Assembly (NCBI RefSeq): GCF_046524175.1
Contig: NZ_JBEFZF010000010.1
Span: 1 to 64,000 of the forward strand
DNA from: Spongiivirga sp046524175
GTDB lineage: Bacteria > Bacteroidota > Bacteroidia > Flavobacteriales > Flavobacteriaceae
Reading direction: 5' to 3'
DNA: 64,000 bases
Shown here: positions 1-9,217 of the stretch, piece by piece
Numbering within the stretch: position 1 is the stretch's first letter
Layout of the letters: the number at the start of each line of letters is the position of its first letter
The notes under the pieces: model-generated
Told to the model about the DNA's origin: nothing
Databases searched by the model: none
The model's input: the letters and a program-made list of their open reading frames with translations, nothing else
Position numbers and translations under genes: made by a program

Positions 1-37
1 AGTTGGCGGTAACCGCTATTAGTAGTTCAATGTTTAA

Positions 38-62
38 ACTTCAAAAATTTGAAGTCTTTTTT
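38..62 (+). terminator. Intrinsic terminator of a plus-strand gene lying left of the window
   Basis: A perfect 8-bp stem (ACTTCAAA / TTTGAAGT, positions 38-45 and 48-55) with a 2-base centre is followed by C and six T. The T run lies on the plus-strand 3' side, so it would end a gene entering from the left edge. It sits just beyond the 3' end of the minus-strand SDR gene. Confidence 0.6.
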
Positions 63-83
63 CTTTGTTTTCAACAAACACTC

Positions 84-881
84 TCAACGCACCTGGCTTC
101 TCAATACCAGTTTATGTAACTGCTTAGGAAAAAAGCGTTTCATATAAATCCCCTTTACTTCCCCTCGACCTATGTAAGTTTCAAACTTTTTTCTTTGAAT
201 AGCTTTTAAAGCTTTTTGTACACATTTTTTTGGAGTTAAGCCTTTAGCAGTAGCTTCGTCCATCGTTTGCTGTGCGCTTCCATCCCCAGTGAGTGCATTT
301 TTCGACACGTTTGTTTGAATAAATCCGGGACAAATCATCGTAACTGCAACCCCATCTTTTTCATGCTCCATTCGCATGACATCAAAAAAACCATGAAGCG
401 CATGTTTGGCGCCACAATAACCCGATCGATAAGGACTTCCAAACTTTCCCATTAAACTAGTAACAACAGCAAAATGCCCAGCCTTATTTTCAATAAAATG
501 AGGTAGTATTGCCTTTGATAGTGCCACAGTTCCCAGGTAATTTACTTGCATTAGTTTTTCATCAACTGATATGTCAGTTTCTGCAATGAGTGAACGTTGA
601 CTTAAACCGGCATTATTAATCAAGAGGTCGACTTTTCCGAAATGAGACACAGCCTTTTCAACAACAGGTTTCATATTATAATAATCAGCCAAATCAAGTG
701 GAAGAATGAAGCAATCATCATCCGTTAATCCTGCTTCCTTTTTTCCACGTTCAAGCTCATCGACCTTTCTTGACGATATAATGAGTTTGCAATCATATTG
801 AGAAAGTTCTTTTACAAACGCTTCGCCTATACCAGAGGAAGCTCCTGTTATCCAAATAGTTTTGTTATTAAAGTACGTCAT
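84..881 (-). CDS. SDR-family NAD(P)-dependent oxidoreductase
   Basis: A 265-residue classical short-chain dehydrogenase/reductase, predicted cytosolic. Visible motifs are the cofactor-binding TGASSGIG at residues 12-19, NNAG at 89-92, and catalytic Ser142, Tyr155 and Lys159 (YCGAK). The length is typical of the family. The C-terminal extension, rich in Lys and Arg after about residue 220, resembles the DHRS7-like/YqjQ branch, which acts on lipophilic carbonyls or alcohols; the substrate cannot be read from the sequence. It is followed upstream by the RDD gene on the same strand with a 46-base gap, so the two may be co-transcribed. The start is an ATG with no better alternative. Confidence 0.9.
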   Translation of the reverse strand: MTYFNNKTIWITGASSGIGEAFVKELSQYDCKLIISSRKVDELERGKKEAGLTDDDCFILPLDLADYYNMKPVVEKAVSHFGKVDLLINNAGLSQRSLIAETDISVDEKLMQVNYLGTVALSKAILPHFIENKAGHFAVVTSLMGKFGSPYRSGYCGAKHALHGFFDVMRMEHEKDGVAVTMICPGFIQTNVSKNALTGDGSAQQTMDEATAKGLTPKKCVQKALKAIQRKKFETYIGRGEVKGIYMKRFFPKQLHKLVLRSQVR

Positions 882-927
882 GATCTGTTATAAAAAGAAC
901 ATGAACAATATCGAAAGAAATTTTTAG

Positions 928-1461
928 CTATCTAAATTTAACTCCTGTTATCTCGTCACGCTCTCCTGTTCCTAATTCATCTAAACCCGATTGAATCATC
1001 TTTTTCTCTTCGAACTTTTTGACATCTACTACATATAAATTTGGAATGGTATCGTGCCAACCCCTTCCTTCAGAGCCTAAAAATGATAGCGCATCAAAAG
1101 GGATTATACGTGAAAAAGACCTTTTCAAAATGTTAATAGTCGATGGGACTTCTCCATCAATAGTAACCAACCTGGTATTACTTGCAAATTTCCCTATTGT
1201 TTTACCTTTAAAAACAGTTTCTATCAAGAAATAATATAAAGCTAGCAGCACCGAAGTTATGATGCGATCAAGAATGGGGTTAATACTTTCTAATTGGTAG
1301 TAAAACAACTCAGGATCAACCCCTACAATCATAAGGATGATTCCAAATATAAATGACAGCATGAAAAAGAAAATATAAAACACTACTACATCTATTAAAA
1401 GATTGACAAAACGTTGTCCCTTGCTCGCATAGATATCTGGGGTAACAATAAATTCTTTCAT
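928..1461 (-). CDS. RDD family membrane protein
   Basis: A 177-residue inner-membrane protein. The N-terminal part carries the RDD signature: Arg17 in the GQRF stretch and Asp24 at the start of the first membrane segment. Hydrophobic segments lie at about 18-47 and 63-84, followed by the family's KGKTIGK loop and a soluble tail of about 50 residues ending in charged residues. RDD proteins have been linked to ion transport or serve as membrane modules; no specific substrate is visible. It is probably expressed together with the SDR gene just downstream. Confidence 0.8.
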   Translation of the reverse strand: MKEFIVTPDIYASKGQRFVNLLIDVVVFYIFFFMLSFIFGIILMIVGVDPELFYYQLESINPILDRIITSVLLALYYFLIETVFKGKTIGKFASNTRLVTIDGEVPSTINILKRSFSRIIPFDALSFLGSEGRGWHDTIPNLYVVDVKKFEEKKMIQSGLDELGTGERDEITGVKFR

Positions 1462-1539
1462 GTACTTTTATGGTTTGTTGTAGATATAAAACAACCTAGA
1501 GAATAAAAACCCTACATTGTATTTCAATACAGAGCCAAT

Positions 1540-2268
1540 ATGTTAAAAAAGTCAATTTATTATCTGCTTCTAGTATTTACTTGTCAAAATCTATTTGCGC
1601 AAGAATTAACTGCTGATGAGTTACTTGATAAAGCCATTTTTTATCACGACCCAAATGGGAATTGGAAAAACTTTCAATCAATTTTGCATATCAATCTTGA
1701 AATGCCCGACAGCCCTAATCGCAAAAGTGAAGTTTATATCAACTTACCCAAAAATGTCTTCGGATTGAAAACGGTACAAGACACGATAACTACTTACAGA
1801 AAGTTTGAAAAAGGAAAATGCTCCTTCTCCTTAAATGGAAAAACGGCACTTGATTCCACCGAAATAAAAAAGCATCGAGGGGATTGTGAACGTACTAAGA
1901 TGTACCGTAATTATTATACCTACTTATATGGGCTTCCTATGAAACTGAAGGACGCAGGAACCATAATTCACAAAAAAGTGCAAAAAAGAACTTTTAAGGG
2001 TAAGGATTATCTTGTTATAAAAGTGACCTATGACGAATATGTCGGTACTGATACATGGTATTTTTATTTTGATCCGACCACCTATGCAATGAAAGTATAT
2101 CAGTTCTACAAAAACGAAGCAAAAAATGACGGTGAGTATATTTTGCTTACTGATGAGCTTATTACAAATGGAATTAAACTTCCCAAAACAAGAGCATGGT
2201 ACTACAATAAAAATGATGGCTACCTTGGGACAGATCAACTAGAAAAAACTGTTGAAATTGATAAATAG
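1540..2268 (+). CDS. Secreted DUF6503-type (LolA/LolB-like fold) protein
   Basis: A 242-residue exported protein with a signal peptide at residues 1-20 (hydrophobic LLLVFTCQ, cleavage near LFAQ). The mature part begins with a helix typical of flavobacterial DUF6503 proteins (ELTADELLDKAIFYHDPNG), followed by a beta-rich body with paired Tyr/Trp strands (TDTWYFYFDPTTY). That pattern matches outer-membrane lipoprotein-sorting-like folds that bind hydrophobic ligands, but the function is unknown. It is transcribed divergently from the RDD gene and lies 87 bases before hemH on the same strand, which has its own promoter-like site. Confidence 0.7.
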   Translation: MLKKSIYYLLLVFTCQNLFAQELTADELLDKAIFYHDPNGNWKNFQSILHINLEMPDSPNRKSEVYINLPKNVFGLKTVQDTITTYRKFEKGKCSFSLNGKTALDSTEIKKHRGDCERTKMYRNYYTYLYGLPMKLKDAGTIIHKKVQKRTFKGKDYLVIKVTYDEYVGTDTWYFYFDPTTYAMKVYQFYKNEAKNDGEYILLTDELITNGIKLPKTRAWYYNKNDGYLGTDQLEKTVEIDK

Positions 2269-2330
2269 ACTTTATAGTTAAATAATTAATAACAAGTGCT
2301 GCCTATAGTATTCACTAGCAGCATGTTTAT

Positions 2331-2338
2331 TATTTTTG
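2331..2338 (+). promoter_or_regulatory. -7 promoter element upstream of hemH
   Basis: TATTTTTG matches the Bacteroidota -7 consensus TAnnTTTG and lies 17 bases before the hemH ATG. No convincing TTG -33 element is seen at the usual distance. Confidence 0.4.
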
Positions 2339-2355
2339 TAAAAAAGTAAAACAGA

Positions 2356-3390
2356 ATGGCAAAAGGTGTACTTTTAGTAAACCTAGGATCACCAGACAGT
2401 ACTGATCCTAAAGATGTTAAACGATATTTAGGTGAGTTTTTAATGGATGAACGCGTAATCGATCTTCCTAAATTGGCTCGCACCTTGTTGGTAAAGGGAA
2501 TAATCTTAAATACCCGACCTAAAAAATCAGCTGCAGCTTATAAAAAAATTTGGTGGGATGAAGGTTCTCCTTTAATTGTATTAACAGAGCGCTTACGTGA
2601 TAGTGTTGATGCGTTAACATCAATACCAACTGTTATGGCTATGCGTTATGGTAAGCCCTCAATTTTGCATGGTTTAAAAAAACTACATGACAAGGGCGTA
2701 GACGAAGTATTGATTATACCATTGTATCCTCAATTTGCGATGGCAACCACCGAAACCATTTTAGTATTGGCAGAAGAGTTAAGAAAAGAACATTTTCCAC
2801 AAATGAGCTTTACTAACGTGCCAGCATTTTATAATCACCCTGATTATGTTCGTGTACTTTCTCAATCTATAAAAGAAAGTCTTGAAGGAGTAGATTATGA
2901 GCATTTGTTGTTTTCATATCATGGAGTTCCGGAAAGACACATACGAAAATCAGATATCACAAAGTCGCATTGCAAATTAGATGGCCAATGTTGCAAAACG
3001 AATTCGAAAGCCCATGAATATTGCTATCGACATCAATGCTATGAGACTACAAGATTGGTAGCTGAGTATCTAGATCTTGACGAAGGGACATATTCTACTT
3101 CATTTCAATCTCGATTAGGGGTTGATCCTTGGTTACAACCATATACCGATCGTACCATTGATAAAATGGGAAAACAAGGCATTAAAAAAATGGCTATTGT
3201 TACACCAGCTTTTGTAAGCGATTGTCTAGAAACACTCGAAGAAATCGCTATGGAAGGTGAAGAGATTTTCCATGATGCTGGAGGTGAAGACTTTCATGTA
3301 ATACCTTGTATTAATGATCGGGATGATTGGGTAAAAACCCTAGCGCGTTGGGTAGACCAATGGGCAACTGTTGAAACGCAATTGGCGTAA
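2356..3390 (+). CDS. hemH: Ferrochelatase
   Basis: A 344-residue ferrochelatase, which inserts Fe2+ into protoporphyrin IX in the last step of protoporphyrin-dependent heme synthesis. The N-terminus (GVLLVNLGSPDS) and the active-site His in FSYHGVPERH are clear, as is the conserved acidic helix of the C-terminal half (SDCLETLEEI). Several Cys residues lie in the stretch CKLDGQCCKT. The length is normal for a bacterial enzyme. Its stop codon overlaps the start of the MATE gene by one base (TAATG), indicating translational coupling. Other heme genes in the window are hemJ and hemB, which are not linked to it. Confidence 0.96.
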   Translation: MAKGVLLVNLGSPDSTDPKDVKRYLGEFLMDERVIDLPKLARTLLVKGIILNTRPKKSAAAYKKIWWDEGSPLIVLTERLRDSVDALTSIPTVMAMRYGKPSILHGLKKLHDKGVDEVLIIPLYPQFAMATTETILVLAEELRKEHFPQMSFTNVPAFYNHPDYVRVLSQSIKESLEGVDYEHLLFSYHGVPERHIRKSDITKSHCKLDGQCCKTNSKAHEYCYRHQCYETTRLVAEYLDLDEGTYSTSFQSRLGVDPWLQPYTDRTIDKMGKQGIKKMAIVTPAFVSDCLETLEEIAMEGEEIFHDAGGEDFHVIPCINDRDDWVKTLARWVDQWATVETQLA

Positions 3391-4796
3391 TGGCAACAGC
3401 TTCTTCAACCGAGTTAGGTACAGCTAGCATAAGCAAACTTCTTATTAAACAGGCAGTACCCGCTTCTATTGGCATTTTGGTAATGTCATTAAATATTATT
3501 GTCGACACTATTTTTATGGGACGATGGATAGGTCCCCTAGCAATATCGGCGATAGCAGTAGTACTTCCATTCACTTTTTTTATTGGCGCCATTGGCTTGT
3601 CAATTGGTATTGGCGGTAGCTCGGTATTGTCACGTGCATTAGGCGCAGGTGATACCAATAAAGCACTTCGGGTTTTTGGTAATATGACCACCTTAACCTT
3701 TCTTATTTCGGGAACCTTGGCTATTGGCGGACTTATTTTTCAATACCAACTAATTGGTTTTTTTGGTGCTGATGATTCTTTTCGTGATATGGCATTAGTG
3801 TACTACCGTATTCTATTATATGGTATCGTTATGCTAGCGCTAATGATGATGGGAAACAACATTATTAGAGCCGAGGGTAAACCAAAATTTGCGATGATCG
3901 CCATGATTATTCCTTCTGTCGGGAATATTTTAATGGACTATATCTTGATCAATGTTCTTGATCTGGGAATGCAAGGTGCTGCCTGGGCGACATTCATATC
4001 GTACGCATCTTCTTTCTCATTTATGGTATGGTTTTTTATGTTTAAAAGTGAGTTAAAACTCAATTTTGAGTGGTTAAAGCTTAAAACTAAAATCGTAAGA
4101 GAAATCAGCGGTTTAAGCGCCGTTACCTTAGCAAGACAAGCCACCATAAGTGTTTTGACAATTTTGTTGAATAATGTATTGATTTCGGTAGGAGATGCGC
4201 TGGATATAGCAGCTTATGGCATTGTAAGTCGTATGCTTATGTTCGCGCTGTTTCCCGTTATTGGTGTTACACAAGGTTTTATGCCAATAACCGGATATAA
4301 CTATGGAGCTGAAAAATACGATCGCGTTCGAGAGACTATTAACACCTCGATAAAATATGGTGGTGCCTTGGCATTGATCATTTTTGCATCAATTATGTTG
4401 TTTCCTGAACAAATAATTTCAATATTCATTAGCAATAACGAAGGATTAGACGCAGAAACAGTTGCCAATAATGCTGAATTATTAAAACGAACTCCCGCAG
4501 CGTTGAGATGGGTGTTTTTAGCCACCCCTATTATTGTTGTGCAGCTCATTGGTGGGGCTTATTTTCAAGCAATAGGTAAAGCCATTCCAGCTTTACTACT
4601 TAGTTTAACTAAGCAAGGCTTCTTTTTAATTCCGTTAATATTGATTTTACCCCAGTTTATGGGTGTACTTGGTGTTTGGGTTTCGTTCCCCATTGCCGAT
4701 GTACTTTCTACCCTAGTAACAGGCTACTTTTTAAATCGGGAAGTAAGACGTAAGCTTATCCCTTCTACAGAGCAAAAAACAGAAGCAATAGTATAA
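3390..4796 (+). CDS. MATE family efflux transporter
   Basis: A 468-residue polytopic inner-membrane protein with about 12 hydrophobic segments in two similar halves, as expected for MATE (multidrug and toxic compound extrusion) transporters coupled to Na+ or H+. The N-terminal half contains the typical PASIGILVMSLNIIVDTIFMG region and the second half the QGFMPITGYNYGA motif. It resembles the NorM/MepA-like branch. The start codon overlaps the hemH stop by one base, so the two are expressed together; export of a porphyrin or other toxic compound is only a guess from that linkage. Confidence 0.93.
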   Translation: MATASSTELGTASISKLLIKQAVPASIGILVMSLNIIVDTIFMGRWIGPLAISAIAVVLPFTFFIGAIGLSIGIGGSSVLSRALGAGDTNKALRVFGNMTTLTFLISGTLAIGGLIFQYQLIGFFGADDSFRDMALVYYRILLYGIVMLALMMMGNNIIRAEGKPKFAMIAMIIPSVGNILMDYILINVLDLGMQGAAWATFISYASSFSFMVWFFMFKSELKLNFEWLKLKTKIVREISGLSAVTLARQATISVLTILLNNVLISVGDALDIAAYGIVSRMLMFALFPVIGVTQGFMPITGYNYGAEKYDRVRETINTSIKYGGALALIIFASIMLFPEQIISIFISNNEGLDAETVANNAELLKRTPAALRWVFLATPIIVVQLIGGAYFQAIGKAIPALLLSLTKQGFFLIPLILILPQFMGVLGVWVSFPIADVLSTLVTGYFLNREVRRKLIPSTEQKTEAIV

Positions 4797-4932
4797 TACT
4801 ACCAAATACTAAAATGTCCTTTCTGATTGTTTTAGAGCGCTTTTTGATGAAAAATAACTCTTTTTTATGTTTTTTTGAAGAAAACGTCACATTACATCAT
4901 ACTGTATACCTAAAAATAATTCTATAAAAAAA

Positions 4933-4960
4933 CCGGCTACTTAACCTCTCAAGTAGCCGG
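4933..4960 (-). terminator. Intrinsic terminator of the TonB-receptor operon
   Basis: A perfect 10-bp stem CCGGCTACTT / AAGTAGCCGG with an 8-base loop; the A run at 4926-4932 becomes a U tract on the minus strand. It lies about 75 bases beyond the last gene of the minus-strand operon (5036-8614) and may also stop plus-strand transcripts from the MATE gene. Confidence 0.85.
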
Positions 4961-5035
4961 CAAAAAGGTCAATTAACTTAGCGATGAATTAATTGACTAT
5001 ACTATTAAATGTTACTGAAATATTACTTAATTGAC

Positions 5036-5674
5036 TTATTGAATATTTAAAACAAAAGTCAAATCAAAATCAGAATCGCCATCATTAGCTCCAGTCGTTG
5101 CTGACTTTATATCTGGTTGATGCTGTAGTCTAACAGTAAAACTTCCATCTGAAACGGCAGTATCACCAGCTGTCCAAGTTGTAGACAAGCCAACTGGGTT
5201 TCCTGATCCGTCTTGAGCATCAGAATCCTCATCATTATAATTTATAGGATCTGAAGCCGTATCTATATTCCCGTTTCCAGTTGGGTTTGAGAATGCGTCA
5301 TTCGTAAAACTAAAGAAAATTTGATGCTCATCGTCCTCTTCGGCGATTTCGTCTCCTATATCTTCTACATCATTAGGATCTACCGCATTCAAAATTTCAA
5401 AAGTTAAAGTGTAAGTAGCTCCTGCAGTTAAGTCAATTTCATCATTACCTACCTCTAATTCTCCAATTCCTGGGCCGTCGTCATCGACAGCTGTCACTCT
5501 TACTACATCATTGGCATCTGCTGTATTAGTGAAAATAAGCTCAACGCTTGTTATTACCTCCTCTTCATTTTCTTCTCCAGGAGCATCATCGTCATTGTTA
5601 CAACCTACTATAGCTATAGCCATAAATAAAAAGGCTATCAAACGGAAATTTCTAATTTGTTCAATCGTTTTCAT
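5036..5674 (-). CDS. Acidic lipoprotein encoded with the TonB receptor
   Basis: A 212-residue lipoprotein. Residues 1-25 form a lipoprotein signal peptide with lipobox IVGC (Cys25), followed by an Asp/Glu-rich linker. The mature part is beta-rich and very acidic, with conserved-looking motifs EDDEHQIFF and RLQHQPD near the C-terminus. Close relatives usually sit beside TonB receptors in Flavobacteriia and are often labelled 'type 1 periplasmic-binding domain' or 'GTP cyclohydrolase', names that the sequence does not support. It is the last gene of the operon before the terminator at 4933-4960. A role in capturing the receptor's ligand, possibly a metal given the His/Asp/Glu content, is inference. 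Confidence 0.65.
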   Translation of the reverse strand: MKTIEQIRNFRLIAFLFMAIAIVGCNNDDDAPGEENEEEVITSVELIFTNTADANDVVRVTAVDDDGPGIGELEVGNDEIDLTAGATYTLTFEILNAVDPNDVEDIGDEIAEEDDEHQIFFSFTNDAFSNPTGNGNIDTASDPINYNDEDSDAQDGSGNPVGLSTTWTAGDTAVSDGSFTVRLQHQPDIKSATTGANDGDSDFDLTFVLNIQ

Positions 5675-5788
5675 GTTTACTTTATTTAAAATTATTTAAT
5701 TTATTAATGTACTTGTTGAATTTGTTAAACTCACGGGGCTCTGGCTATCATTATACTATTCTTTCAGGCTTTTTTCTCTATGAACATT

Positions 5789-8188
5789 TCAAGATTTAAA
5801 TCTATAATTAAGTGTAAAAAGAATATTTCTGCCAGACTCATCCGCGAAATATCGCATCTCGTTTAAGTAATTACGGTAGCTATTATTTAGTAGATTTTGA
5901 ACCGAGATACTTCCGTTTAGGCTTTTCCATTGAAAATCCCATGATAAGTCAAGCAAAAAGTAGCCTTCGGGAGCATCTAAGAAATCAAAAATTTCAGAGT
6001 CAGTCGTGAGCTGAACAGATCCATCTACTAAACTTTCTGGTGTAATTGTACGTGGTGCTTGAAACTGTTTGAAAGTATAGCTGGGGCGAATGGTCCATCT
6101 TGATAAATCAAACGGGCCGAGTTTACCTTGATCCCATTGCAGTTCAAAATTTGTCGATATGGGTGGTTGATTAATCAAAGGGGCATCATCACCAATATTA
6201 CCTGACCATAAAAAACTCAACCCATAAACCCCTGAAATTTTATCCGTGAATTCTTTTTTCCAACTGTAATCTGCCCCAAAAAATAAGGCATCTACTTGGT
6301 CGAAAATAAATGCTGGCATTGGGCCTCTTATTGTACCGAAAACTCCAATGGGTCTATCAAAAACATAATTTTCTATATAATGGGAATAGACTGTAACATT
6401 ATGGGTGTTTCCATTTTTAGTTGACTGAAATTCATTTATAAATTTATACCCTCGCTCTGGATCTACATCACTTTGATCTAGAGGGGTTACTTCATCTGTA
6501 CTCAATTGGCCATTGGTATCAGTGAAACGAAGTAATCCAAAGGTTGTTTTAAAACCATGTTGGCCAAAACTGAATAATTCTTCCATATTAGGGGTACGCC
6601 ATGCAGTACCTAAATTGGTTCTAAAGGTGCTATTTTCAGATAGTTGCCGAACATATCCCAATGATCCGGTAAAGTTGGCAAAGTTGTAGTTATCCCTGAA
6701 AATATCTTGATTGATTTCCCTACCTCGTACATCATTAGATTCAAAATCAAATCGTAATCCCGCTTCAAATGTATTTTTACCAAACGCAATGCTCTCTACT
6801 GCAAATGCGCTATATCTTTTGGTGTTATAATTGGGAATAAACGGAGTGGTAAGTGTACCTGGATTATTGTCGTTATTTTGACTAAAATATTGGAGCCCCA
6901 CCAACCCATCCAATCCATGCCATTCTGGATGTTTCCACTCTAATTGATAATCGTAGGTGGTCAAATCAAGATCAATAATAGGTCGATCGGCATTTCTTCT
7001 TACATCAAATTCATCTCTGCTATTAAATTGTACACCCCCCACTAAGGTCAGTCTAGCATGTTCGTCGTACCACCAATTAACCTCTGCTTTTGCTAAATGA
7101 TGTTGGGTTGTTTGGTTAGGTTGGTTAATGTCATACGAAAATGGGCGAATAAAAATTGGCTCATCAGAATTAATAGCCCTAATGAATGAATCCGGGCTAT
7201 CGGCGATAGAAGTTCTTAAAAGCGCTAAATTTTGGTCAACAAAACTATAGTTTACTTTAACATCCCATTTGTCAAGGTGATAAAGAACACCCAAACTGAG
7301 TGCTTTTTCCTCTTTCCCAGAATTGGTCAGGCTATAGTCAGGTGTATTACGGTCTCCTATTCGGGTATAATTTCCGTTTACAAAATAGCTCCAGTTTTCA
7401 GTACCATTCCCAAATTCAACATTGGCATTGTAGCCACGACCATTAGTTTGGTAACCTGTACCGAGCTCAGCATAAAAAGGATTGTTAAGCAGTAAGGGAT
7501 TAGGTTCAATAATAATAGCACCCCCCAAAGCTTCCGGCCCATATCGAACTCCTGCAGCACCTTTGATGACCGTTATACTACTTGCAGAAGCAATATCTAT
7601 TTCTGGAGCATGGTCAGTACCCCAATTTTGAAACCCATGCTTTAAACCATTATTTAAAAGTAATATTCTATTACCAAATAAGCCGTGAATAACAGGTAGT
7701 TGTACATTCGTACCATTAGCTGAAAATGTTAACCCCTCTAGTCCGGACAAAGCTGCCGCCAAGGTTTGTGTTGGGTTGCTCGCTATTTCCGCTTTTCCTA
7801 AAGTTACTTGTGCAATCGTTTCAGTACCCTTTTCTTTATTTCGTTGTGCTTGAATGGTCACTTCATCTAACCCTCTAACCTCTTGAGTTAAGTAAAAGTG
7901 TATAGCTGAATCGTGTTCATGATTTTTAGTTGACTCTGCATATCCCAAACATGAAATAATGAGGGTATTTTTTTCTGAACATAACCCTTCAATTTTAAAA
8001 CTACCTTGATCGTTGGTAATCGCGTATTTTTCCGTTCCCTTTACTTTAACTACGGCGTCGGGGATGGGTTCTTTAGTATCAACATCCAGAACCTTTCCGC
8101 TAACGGTATAGGAACACGCTTTCTTTTGGGCCATTGTAAATGGGGAAATCAGCAAAAAAATAAAAAGTATGAGAAGCTTTAGCTTCAT
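5789..8188 (-). CDS. TonB-dependent outer-membrane receptor
   Basis: A 799-residue TonB-dependent transporter: signal peptide (1-20), a carboxypeptidase-regulatory-like domain (about 25-105, with the DVDTKEPIPDAVVKVKG pattern), a plug domain (about 115-230, with GNRILLLNNG and VIKGAAGVRYGPEALGGAI), then a 22-strand-type barrel ending in an aromatic residue pattern (LFTLNYRFKS). It imports a ligand across the outer membrane using TonB energy. Substrate class is not certain; the plug stretch HGFQNWGTDHAPEID is rich in His/Asp, and the small His/Cys protein upstream suggests a metal or metal chelate. It is the middle gene of a three-gene minus-strand operon. Confidence 0.93.
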   Translation of the reverse strand: MKLKLLILFIFLLISPFTMAQKKACSYTVSGKVLDVDTKEPIPDAVVKVKGTEKYAITNDQGSFKIEGLCSEKNTLIISCLGYAESTKNHEHDSAIHFYLTQEVRGLDEVTIQAQRNKEKGTETIAQVTLGKAEIASNPTQTLAAALSGLEGLTFSANGTNVQLPVIHGLFGNRILLLNNGLKHGFQNWGTDHAPEIDIASASSITVIKGAAGVRYGPEALGGAIIIEPNPLLLNNPFYAELGTGYQTNGRGYNANVEFGNGTENWSYFVNGNYTRIGDRNTPDYSLTNSGKEEKALSLGVLYHLDKWDVKVNYSFVDQNLALLRTSIADSPDSFIRAINSDEPIFIRPFSYDINQPNQTTQHHLAKAEVNWWYDEHARLTLVGGVQFNSRDEFDVRRNADRPIIDLDLTTYDYQLEWKHPEWHGLDGLVGLQYFSQNNDNNPGTLTTPFIPNYNTKRYSAFAVESIAFGKNTFEAGLRFDFESNDVRGREINQDIFRDNYNFANFTGSLGYVRQLSENSTFRTNLGTAWRTPNMEELFSFGQHGFKTTFGLLRFTDTNGQLSTDEVTPLDQSDVDPERGYKFINEFQSTKNGNTHNVTVYSHYIENYVFDRPIGVFGTIRGPMPAFIFDQVDALFFGADYSWKKEFTDKISGVYGLSFLWSGNIGDDAPLINQPPISTNFELQWDQGKLGPFDLSRWTIRPSYTFKQFQAPRTITPESLVDGSVQLTTDSEIFDFLDAPEGYFLLDLSWDFQWKSLNGSISVQNLLNNSYRNYLNEMRYFADESGRNILFTLNYRFKS

Positions 8189-8270
8189 TAAAATATAGAA
8201 TTGATATTGTTAATCAATAGAAAAACACTTTACAAAAGAATGAACTAATGCTGTTTTTCGATCCTGAGAG

Positions 8271-8286
8271 TGACACCAAGGTGTCA
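8271..8286. repeat. Short perfect inverted repeat ahead of the TonB receptor gene
   Basis: TGACACC-AA-GGTGTCA, a 7-bp perfect repeat, lies between the small His/Cys gene and the receptor gene, about 80 bases before the receptor start. It could be an operator half-site pair or an intercistronic RNA hairpin; there is no U tract, so it is not a standard terminator. Confidence 0.5.
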
Positions 8287-8308
8287 GCACGAAATAGGTG
8301 GTATGAAA

Positions 8309-8614
8309 TTAGCGCACAGGAGGTGGCCTATTTTGATGATAATATGAAGGATTATTTTCAATAATTAAAACAAGCGGAACTAAATGGTCTTCCTCTGATG
8401 GGAAGTTAAATTTAGGAACAACATCATCATTAATTACATCAATGTCTATAAATTGTGCTTGTTGACTTTCGATCGCTAGATCACAAGCAATGCAGTTTTC
8501 AATGGAATCATCACAATTGTCTGCATGAAAATATGCGTGTAATGCTGATACCTTAACGAGCATTAAGGCGCAAAGTAATGCTGTGAATAGTATTTTCTTC
8601 TTTTCCATTTTCAT
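8309..8614 (-). CDS. Small exported His/Cys protein upstream of the TonB receptor
   Basis: A small exported protein of about 101 residues. The reading frame can be extended to a TTG at 8623, but ATG codons at 8614 and 8608 are better starts; I use 8614. After a signal peptide comes a short motif region HAYFHADNCDD followed by CIACDLA, giving two His and three Cys in about 20 residues, then a variable acidic section and a C-terminal His/Pro tail (YYHQNRPPPVR). Proteins of this look are common just ahead of TonB receptors in Flavobacteriia and recall DUF2946-like metal-linked proteins. The first gene of the receptor operon; metal binding is inference. Confidence 0.65.
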   Translation of the reverse strand: MKMEKKKILFTALLCALMLVKVSALHAYFHADNCDDSIENCIACDLAIESQQAQFIDIDVINDDVVPKFNFPSEEDHLVPLVLIIENNPSYYHQNRPPPVR

Positions 8615-8788
8615 CAACTGCAAACCTAATCAATTAATAATACTTGAATTGTTAAAATAATATTAAAGGATATAGCTTGAAGTAAGGCTTTTCGAAGGTA
8701 GTACTATATGTTTGGTTTATTAAGTATTGTAGTCAAAATGGTTGAAAAGGACTTTTATTTCGATTTTTTAATCAAAAACCGATTGATT

Positions 8789-9217
8789 TCATTCTTTTTT
8801 GTGCCAAGTTGATGTTTTTGCCACGATTAACCATTTGCCATCAATTTTTTTGAGTAGTGTAAGATCAACATAGCGATTAGGCCATTTTTCTGAGTCAATT
8901 TCAATTTTCGCGAACGCGATATCCCGTTCAATATCTATCGATAGTATTTTACCCGTACGTCCATTAAATTTTCCTTTTTCCCGCTTAGCAAAAAGATTGG
9001 CATAGGCCTCCACTGATGAAACCCATAAGCTGTCTTTACTATTGCTTAAAAATAGATCCGCTTCCTTATAAAATGCCTTTTTTATTAACGGGATGTTATT
9101 ATAAGATGTACCATCAAAGTAGTATTGAAGCGTTTCCCTAATCTGCTCATCATCACTCTGTGCATAGATCAGGTTTGAAATGAAAACTAACGCAATTGTT
9201 ACCAGTATTTTATTCAT
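8789..9217 (-). CDS. Secreted NTF2-like (putative lumazine-binding / DUF4440-type) protein
   Basis: A 142-residue exported protein: signal peptide 1-19 (cleavage after IYAQ), then a single NTF2/SnoaL-like domain. The opening helix (EQIRETLQYYFDGTSYNN) and the C-terminal strand pair (YVDLTLLKKIDGKWLIVAK) match the putative lumazine-binding family (PF12893) widespread in this phylum. Such domains bind small ligands or serve as enzymes; no catalytic residues can be assigned. It overlaps the end of the sugar dehydrogenase gene by 8 bases, so both are translated from one message. Confidence 0.8.
   Translation of the reverse strand: MNKILVTIALVFISNLIYAQSDDEQIRETLQYYFDGTSYNNIPLIKKAFYKEADLFLSNSKDSLWVSSVEAYANLFAKREKGKFNGRTGKILSIDIERDIAFAKIEIDSEKWPNRYVDLTLLKKIDGKWLIVAKTSTWHKKE

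Noticed and set aside
7727..7734. TGTTAACC on the plus strand inside the TonB receptor gene
   Set aside because: It is in a coding region, on the opposite strand, and no CACTAA box follows at 17 bases, so it is treated as chance.
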